NCBI RefSeq assembly: GCF_000284375.1
Contig: NC_017249.1
Span: forward strand, 8,053,001-8,117,000
Reading direction: 5' to 3'
Origin: Bradyrhizobium japonicum USDA 6
Lineage (GTDB): Bacteria; Pseudomonadota; Alphaproteobacteria; Rhizobiales; Xanthobacteraceae
Length of the DNA stretch: 64,000 bases
The stretch's first letter is position 1. The number at the start of each line of letters is the position of its first letter. The translations under genes and the position numbers were made by a program. Shown in pieces: positions 58,533-64,000 of the stretch. The notes beneath the pieces are model-generated. The model worked only from the letters and a program-made list of their open reading frames with translations. It made no database searches and was not told the origin of the DNA.

Positions 58533-59051
58533 TCAAGGCTCGGCTGTCTTCGGTCCGGCGATCACTGGCGCGCCTCCGACGGAAACAGGTCCCTGTGGTT
58601 TGGACCGCCCGAAGCGTTTCCTGGCGGCGCTCGAAACAGCCCGGGCTGGCGACAAAGGAGGCTCGGAAGCAGCAGAAGGGACAGGTGTTGAACTCTGCAG
58701 CGCATCGATCCGCGAAGTCAGTATGGTGATCTGATCCAGGACCCCTTTGAGGACATCCCGCTGGGCATCGATCCGGCGGTTGAGTTCTGCGATCTCATCA
58801 CCATTTTTCTGCTGTGCCCACTTTATCTCGGACAAGGATGCCCTGTCCTCCGGTGGCAGGCTCATCGTTGAAGCGACTTCGCTGCTTTCCGGCGTCTCGA
58901 CAGGCTCTTCAAGGTTAGCCCAAAGCCAGGCGCTAGCAGCACACGAGCCGACGAGGATAAGCGGGAGCACCAAAACCGGGAGAATCCGTCTTGACGGCCC
59001 GTGCAAGAGCGGCCGCAAGTCTGAAGCGGCCGCTTGATCAATCAAGTCCAT
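58533..59051 (-). CDS. Membrane-anchored coiled-coil hypothetical protein
   Basis: 172 residues from ATG 59051. One membrane helix (ILPVLVLPLILVGSCAASAW, residues about 23-43) is followed by a heptad-rich segment (LSEIKWAQQKNGDEIAELNR, then RIDAQRDVLKGVLDQITILT, residues about 72-118) and a Pro/Ala/Ser-rich tail. Proteins with the E-x-x-x-x-Q-Q-K-N-x-D-E-I-A-E-L-N-R-R-I-D-A-Q pattern are frequent in Bradyrhizobium and have no known role. It probably sits in the inner membrane with the coiled coil in the periplasm. Confidence 0.75.
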   Translation of the reverse strand: MDLIDQAAASDLRPLLHGPSRRILPVLVLPLILVGSCAASAWLWANLEEPVETPESSEVASTMSLPPEDRASLSEIKWAQQKNGDEIAELNRRIDAQRDVLKGVLDQITILTSRIDALQSSTPVPSAASEPPLSPARAVSSAARKRFGRSKPQGPVSVGGAPVIAGPKTAEP

Positions 59052-60163
59052 TGTCCCTCGCTCAAGATCTCGTTCCAGCAGGCTTATTTTGTCGACGCGA
59101 TAGCTCGCGATGCTCCCGCGTTCCAGGAGCTGCCAGCGTCGACAATAATCAATCTTGGTGAGCTTCCCGATCGGCTGCGCCTACTCCTATGAAACGCTCC
59201 TTCTTGAGCAACGCGACAATTTGCGCGCGTTCTCAATGATAGCGCCACCAGCGAGCAATGGTTCTCGTCGTAGTCGGCGATGGCGCAGCATTCTCTCATC
59301 ATTCAGAAGAACCTTGCAGATTTTTTACCGTGCCCCGGCACGAATGCAAACCGTCCACTGATTCCTGCAAGTGTTCGATGGAGCCCCGCCTCACGCATTG
59401 CCCAGACCAGCAACCTCGTCTGGGACGCGCCACGTAAGCGCCACGGCTGATCGGCCGAGCCGCAATGGCGCGATTGGACCGGCAAACATTGCACCTGATC
59501 AACTACCAGTTCCGGCAGGTTGTTCGAGATGACGGGCACGTGGCAAGCGTAACCAACGAACGCCGCGCACATCAAGGTTTTGGATGCAAGACAGGTTTTG
59601 CCGCGCCGACGGCAGAAAGCAACTGCTCGCCGATATCCGCCAAAGCTGCTCGATGGCTGATTCCTCCGGTCCCCTGGGCTATCACGTTGGATGTTGTGGT
59701 GTGGTTGCCGCGCGCGCAAATCCAAAAGCTCTTCGGCCTTCAAGCCCGCCGATCGTCTCGTGTTTCGCTGACAACGATACCAATGAAACGCTTCGTGAAG
59801 CCAAGCCTCTTGCACGGCTAGCCTTGCTTTCGGGTGGCTGCCGTTTGGTCCAGAAAGCCGCCTTCGATGCAGATGCGCACCACCGCCAGACTCGCCTGAC
59901 GCACAGTGAGCAAGGTGGACATTCGCAACGCTTTGGCGGCCAGGACAGAACGCTCCGCGCGCTCGTGAGCATTTGCCGAGCCAGCGCTCTCCGCTGGCTC
60001 TGGGCGCACCGGCGTCACGCACAACCAAAGTTTCGGACCAGATCATCCTCGCGCCGCGAGCTGAGAGGTTCAGGAAGCCTGAGTGGCTCTGTTCGGATAG
60101 ATCGAGTTCTGGCTCGTCCCCCTCCCCCACGGACGCGAAACGACAGCCGCGATGCCGCTTGCT
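59052..60163. other. Spacer with decayed sequence
   Basis: Long overlapping frames run on both strands between 59300 and 60270, but none reads as a known protein throughout. It may be a decayed gene or IS; no ends were seen. Confidence 0.4.
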
Positions 60164-60249
60164 CGTCATTGCGAGGAGCGCTGGCGACGAAGCGATCCAG
60201 ACTGCCACTGCGGGGGGGTCTGGATTGCTTGGCTGCGCTTGCAATGACG
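60164..60249. repeat. REP-like palindromic repeat of Bradyrhizobium/Rhodopseudomonas type
   Basis: An 86-bp imperfect palindrome starting CGTCATTGCGAGGAGCGC and ending in TGCGCTTGCAATGACG, with GCGATCCAGAC and GTCTGGATTGC inside. This is a very common interspersed repeat of the order, usually between genes. It lies 100 bp before the OprB gene. Confidence 0.8.
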
Positions 60250-60346
60250 ATGTGGAAGCAGGCGCGTGCCACACGCCGCCGCGAGCTCACTTCGGGCCAA
60301 TCAGGCCGCATATTCATGGCCGGCAGACATGGACCCGAACTACGCC

Positions 60347-61936
60347 ATGCGTGATTGCCTTCTTGCGACGACCTCGCCCCGGACATACTCGGCTACGGCA
60401 GCACTTTCTTTCAATTTAAGACCAAGGGGCAAGCAATCTGGGCTTGCTATCGCACTTTCGCTAGCGGCTTGTCTGGTCGGCAATCCCGTACTGGCACAAA
60501 CCGCGAGCGGACTTGATCCTAGTAACCACCCTGTGGATCAGGCCAGCAAAAGAGGAAAGACTTCCGACCGGGCCGCAAAGCTCCCGATCGACCTGATCTG
60601 TCAGGCAATCCGCCCTCCTGCCCCGGCGCGAGCAGCAGGTCCCGGAGTGCCTTTGGAGAAGCGCGGCAATGCGGACAGGGCTGCTCAGACGAGACCGCAA
60701 AAAACGATCGATCCCTTCCAAAGGTACGACAATCTGCGTGAAAAAGGGTTGTGGTTCCCCATCCCTGGTCCTGCAGATACGATTGATCAGGACAAGGGGG
60801 GCGTTAGATCTGCGCTGGCGGACGTCGGCATCGGCTATATCGGGTGGACACATAACTCCTTTGCAAGCAACCAGCTACCGCATGCAGCCAGAAGCACTAT
60901 CGCAAACCAGCTCTATATGGGCCAGAATCCGACTTTCGCGTCGGCGAACTTCATGATCGTCACCTACGATCTGAGCCGGTTTGGCATTGCCGACGGACAG
61001 ATTGTCGTAGGGGCCGAGCAGCAATACTGGACGTGGGATCGCCCAGGGCCAGATCGGGTGGGACTCAATACGCTCGCCTACTACCAGACTTTCTTCAACA
61101 GGACACTAGAACTCAAACTTGGCTACCTCAGAAACCAGAATGAATTCACCGGCACATTGTTCGGAGGAATCACAGGATCGAACATGTCTGCCTTGTTCCA
61201 GGCTGGGATGAGCACCAATGCCGCGCCCACGCCAGCGGCCAACTTGAAGTACAATTTTGACGCTCGCTTGTACAACAAGGTCTCCGTCCAGCGCTCAATC
61301 AGTCCAGATGGTGCCTATGCCCATATAACCGAGAATCCCACCGGCTTGAAATGGAGCACGGCCAATGCAGGCATCCTTCTTGTCGAAGAAGCCGGCTACA
61401 AGAGCAAGGCTGCTCCCGGCGTACCCGACACGTGGCTGCGGGCGGGCGTTGGTTTGAACAGGAGCCGCTACACGAATTTGGCGGATCCCAAGCAACAAAG
61501 GGAGAGCGGAAATAATTTTCACTACATCGCTGCGGACAGGCAGCTCTGGCAGAGTGACGCCCTTGGGTCGCCGTCTCGCGGCATCTACGGCGGCTTCTCC
61601 GTCATGGGAGCTCCACCTGAGCGCAACAGGATCAGCCGGTATTACGAGCTTCGTCTTTATGCAAAGGGACCTTTTGATAGCCGGCCCAGTGATCTGATTG
61701 CTCTCGTGGCGACCAACACGGCCTGGAGTAAGCTTGCAGTGGATGCTGCTCTGGCAAAAGGCCAGCTTGCGCACCGCGATAGCACAGCAGTCACGGGAAC
61801 ATACATCGCGCATCTCGCTCCGGGGATATATGCAAGCGTCGGACTGTCATACATTCATTACCCGACAATCATCACACACACGCCCCAAACGGAACACGCG
61901 CTCAATCTGTTGATATCTACGTTGATATTCTTCTGA
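60347..61936 (+). CDS. OprB-family carbohydrate porin
   Basis: 529 residues from ATG 60347. The signal sequence is internal to the first 55 residues (PRGKQSGLAIALSLAACLVG, then NPVLAQ). The carbohydrate-selective porin domain fills the rest: GIGYIGWTHNSFASNQ, GQNPTFASANFMIVTYDLSR, QQYWTWDRPGPDRVGLN, GGFSVMGAPPERNRISRYYE and ETHALNLLISTLIFF-like end with a terminal aromatic. OprB forms an outer-membrane channel for sugars. The frame is open 27 codons upstream over the REP-like region; the chosen start is the last ATG before the signal peptide. Confidence 0.88.
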   Translation: MRDCLLATTSPRTYSATAALSFNLRPRGKQSGLAIALSLAACLVGNPVLAQTASGLDPSNHPVDQASKRGKTSDRAAKLPIDLICQAIRPPAPARAAGPGVPLEKRGNADRAAQTRPQKTIDPFQRYDNLREKGLWFPIPGPADTIDQDKGGVRSALADVGIGYIGWTHNSFASNQLPHAARSTIANQLYMGQNPTFASANFMIVTYDLSRFGIADGQIVVGAEQQYWTWDRPGPDRVGLNTLAYYQTFFNRTLELKLGYLRNQNEFTGTLFGGITGSNMSALFQAGMSTNAAPTPAANLKYNFDARLYNKVSVQRSISPDGAYAHITENPTGLKWSTANAGILLVEEAGYKSKAAPGVPDTWLRAGVGLNRSRYTNLADPKQQRESGNNFHYIAADRQLWQSDALGSPSRGIYGGFSVMGAPPERNRISRYYELRLYAKGPFDSRPSDLIALVATNTAWSKLAVDAALAKGQLAHRDSTAVTGTYIAHLAPGIYASVGLSYIHYPTIITHTPQTEHALNLLISTLIFF

Positions 61937-62262
61937 TCATCGCAAGCGCCGTTCTGCTCCGACGTTATCGTGACGCATGGGACCGAACCCTACCACGGCA
62001 AGTCGGCTAAGCGTGACAGAAACGAGAGCGCGACCTTCGACCGAGCAACGAGCACCACTTTATCGGCATGGGGAAGGACCTGGACGATCGTAAGCTCGGG
62101 GGAAACCAGCGAGCGGAAGGCATGGAGCAAGGGCGAATCGCGGGCATCGATTGCGATTCTGATCTTATGACCTTATTCGCGCCCGTGAATTCCGCAACCT
62201 TCACCAAAGAACCCAATTGCATGAGACGAGGCGGTCTCGCGGGCGCCGGCATCACCGCGTTG
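61937..62262. other. Spacer with possible transposase relics
   Basis: No intact gene. Short plus-strand pieces look like decayed transposase but were not assigned to a family. Confidence 0.35.
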
Positions 62263-62459
62263 ATGAGCCGCGAGGCCGTTTGCTACGACAATGCCCCGAT
62301 GGAGAGCTTCCTCCATACACTGGTTCGTCATCGCAACCATAACCGCGCCGACGCCCAGCGCATTATCTTTGCTTTCATCGAGGGCTTCTACGAGCCGAAC
62401 CCGGCTCCATTCCGCAATCGATATATCGCCCGATCGAGATGGAGCTAAAAGCCGCTTAA
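62263..62459 (+). pseudogene. IS3-family transposase C-terminal relic
   Basis: MSREAVCYDNAPMESFLHTL, then ADAQRIIFAFIEGFYE is the last catalytic (E) segment of an IS3 OrfB (canonical Y-D-N-A-P-M-E-S-F-F). Just after it a frame change occurs and IEMELKAA plus a stop, the usual C-terminus, is in another frame ending at 62459. The first two thirds are missing. Confidence 0.85.
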
Positions 62460-63885
62460 ACCCCTCCACTCTTTCGGGGAAGATCAGACTGCCCTAAATT
62501 TAGAGCCGAGTCATCTGGATCGACGGATACTGGCGACGGTATGGATTGATCATCGAGCAATCGCCAAAGCTCCCCTGGAGAGAATTGCTCTAGATCGAAA
62601 CTAAGCCCTTCTGGACCGGCGGAGAACGACGGGGCAGGGTGTTGGCGCAAGTCATCCTGCAAGTCCTTTTCTAGTCGCTGAAGCTCCTCTGAGGGGACGG
62701 AGACGGGGGACGGCATGGATTGATTATCAAGCAATCGCCGAAGCTCCCCTGGAGAGAATTGCTTTAGATCGAAACTAAACTCTTCTGGATCGGCGGAGAA
62801 CGACGCGGCAGGGTGTCGGTGCAACTCGCCCTGTAAGTCCTTTTCCAGTCGCTGAAGCTTGTCCGAAGGGACGGAGGCTGGTGACGGAATGGGTTGATGA
62901 TCAAGATGATCCAGCACTTGCAAAAGCTCCCACTGATGAAGCTGCTCGGGATTGATCGCGACGTGCCCTTGGACGAAAGCCGACGGGGCGGGTTGATCCT
63001 CCTGCCCGTCCCGAAGCTCCTCTCGCCGACTGCTAGCTTCGTACGAGGCCCTGTGCTGTGCAGCGGCGTCGCCGATGAGCGTCGGTTCCATCAGTGCCGC
63101 GCTTTCGGGATGGATGGGGGCCACGTTCGGGGGCGGGCGCGACCGCTCCGTTGGCGTACGATGACTTCGCCCGTCGACCGAAAGGTGCGGAGATGGTCTA
63201 ATGCTACAAGGAGGATTTTGGGATTTCCCTTTCCGACGAACTCGTATACGTCACCGCCATTGCTCAGCGACTTATTGTCCTGCCGAGCAACAATGCTCGG
63301 TCTGCGTTTTGCGAAGAGCCAACGGCTAAAGCTAAGAAGAGCGCCTGCATGTTGCTTCGCCCCACCGGCGACCATCCCGCCTTTGATGAGAGCCTCCTCA
63401 AGCCTCAAGATTTCGGGAGCATCCTCGGATAAACAGGCCGCTTGTCCAACTGATGCCCCCGTACCACAATCCCAGTTGATTGAGCCGGCTGCATCGCGGA
63501 GGCTGCTGACATTGCTCCACCACCGCCTGAATTGGCGAACTCGCTCAGCTGCTGCTCAATGGCAACGCCTTGCGGACTTTTTAGGGCCCTTGGCCTCTTC
63601 GCTGCTCTCAACTCAGCTGTGTTACGCTCATCGTTGATGAGGACCTCGCTTGGCAAGAGGTTGCTCCTGGCAAGTGCACTCATCGGCTCGGCCGGGGACT
63701 GCTGGTGTAGCTAGACACATTGGTAGAGGGCCTACCGCGTGGCCCACCGTCAGGGATCGCGTTATCGGCTTCGCGCACCTCGTTTAATTGCTGCTCAAAG
63801 TCGTCTTGCCCGGATCGGTCGGGTTGATGCTCTTGCGAGACCTGTACCGCGGCCCGGCAGTTACGTCAAAATTGTGCGGTTCCAC
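62456..63885 (-). pseudogene. Type III effector relic related to NopD/Bel2-5-type repeat proteins
   Basis: Behind a good tts box, the frame from GTG 63885 reads VEPHNFDVTAGPR, then (other frame) VQVSQEHQPDRSGQDDFEQQ, then ALARSNLLPSEVLINDERNT, then LEEALIKGGMVAGGAKQHAG with LLSFSRWLFAKRRPSIVARQ and VALDHLRTFRSTGE, each in changing frames. The segment with K-P-x-I-x-A-R and L-L-x-A-L-D-H-L-R-T is the integrase-like repeat of a large rhizobial effector family. From 63124 a 222-codon frame holds two and a half copies of a 58-residue repeat (FSPGELRRLLDNQSMPSPVS with FSFDLKQ / LSFDLEQ). The C-terminal SUMO-protease domain of such effectors is not in the window; an IS3 relic ends at the 3' side. 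At least four frameshifts make it a pseudogene. Confidence 0.7.
62541..62960 (-). repeat. In-gene tandem repeat, about 174 bp unit, 2.5 copies
   Basis: The minus-strand frame repeats the unit LRRLLDNQSMPSPVSVPSEE through FSFDLKQFSPGE. Copies start at about residues 68, 130 and 188 of the 222-residue frame. DNA units stay close (for example CTCCCCTGGAGAGAATTGCT occurs twice, near 62571 and 62744). Confidence 0.85.
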
Positions 63886-63921
63886 ATTAGCCTCTCGTCA
63901 TGAAATCAATTGAGCTAGTCC

Positions 63922-63952
63922 TACTATGAACAAACTTTCGAGAATCTGACGA
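63922..63952 (-). promoter_or_regulatory. tts box upstream of the effector relic
   Basis: On the minus strand TCGTCAGATT, then CTCGAAAGTT and TGTTCATAGTA match the tts-box consensus with only two or three changes. It lies about 37 bp before the GTG at 63885 and points towards it. Confidence 0.85.
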
Positions 63953-64000
63953 GCCGTCGCCCGCGGCTCTCAATCGTCGCGCAACTTCATGCCGAAATCC

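Noticed and set aside
59303..60274. A 323-codon minus-strand frame before the OprB gene
   Set aside because: Composition is random-like, it crosses the REP-like repeat, and plus-strand frames of similar length cover the same DNA.
60266..60346. Upstream extension of the OprB porin frame
   Set aside because: It adds 27 residues of non-signal sequence; no ribosome site supports it.

Overview
This window is a piece of a Bradyrhizobium symbiosis island of the soybean-nodulating B. japonicum / B. diazoefficiens type. The evidence is gene content and order: a nodYABCSUIJ-nolMNO-nodZ operon behind a 47-bp nod box, divergent nodD1 with nodD2 and nolA behind it, fixR-nifA followed by fixA, groESL with a NifA/sigma-54 promoter, a NopT-type type III effector, and a hemN paralogue. 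The strain cannot be fixed from sequence alone. Coding is sparse, with many pseudogenes, IS elements and long decayed spacers, as expected of such islands.

Layout, left to right. 0-1.1 kb: 3' part of a flavin-dependent hydroxylase of the acyl-CoA dehydrogenase fold (nrgC-like). 1.9-2.6 kb: FkbM methyltransferase. 3.3-5.6 kb: NifA UAS, -24/-12 promoter, groES, groEL, terminator. 5.9-7.8 kb: an orphan tts box and nopT-type protease. 8.3-8.9 kb: two small genes. 9.8-13.9 kb: mobile DNA (frameshifted IS110 element, intact IS3 element, group II intron). 14-19.5 kb: small genes, another orphan tts box, a TrpD-like gene, a GcrA-like zinc-finger protein and an acyl-CoA synthetase relic. 19.8-24.5 kb: an ATP-grasp ligase and an operon for a haem-oxygenase-fold/GFA fusion and a 2OG-Fe(II) dioxygenase. 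25.6-29.9 kb: fixA, nifA, fixR. 30.5-41.6 kb: the nod operon on the minus strand. 41.6-46.7 kb: nodD1 (broken by an IS5-family insertion), nodD2, nolA. 47-58 kb: a broken periplasmic binding protein, small genes, an Omp25-type protein, a LuxR relic, a TauE/SafE permease and hemN1. 58.5-64 kb: a membrane coiled-coil protein, an OprB porin, an IS3 relic and a tts-box-preceded effector pseudogene.

How it works together. NodD proteins with plant flavonoids act at the nod box to express Nod-factor synthesis (NodC backbone, NodB deacetylation, NodA acylation, NodS methylation, NodU/NolO carbamoylation, NodZ fucosylation) and export (NodIJ). NolA, a MerR-type regulator, modulates this through nodD2. 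Low oxygen and RegR/NifA act at fixR-nifA; NifA with sigma-54 then drives fixA and groESL. TtsI is expected to drive the tts-box genes.

The two most notable observations are: (1) nodD1 is interrupted after codon 8 by an 833-bp IS with a TA duplication, leaving nodD2 as the only intact nodD here; (2) six promoter-like sites with a MerR-type 19-bp spacer and a shared ACGT-centred core lie upstream of nolA, nodD2, the TrpD-like gene, a binding-protein pseudogene, an 18-kb locus and (weakly) hemN1, which suggests a NolA regulon. The best candidate for an undescribed system is the ATP-grasp / haem-oxygenase-GFA / 2OG-oxygenase group between fixA and the TrpD-like gene.
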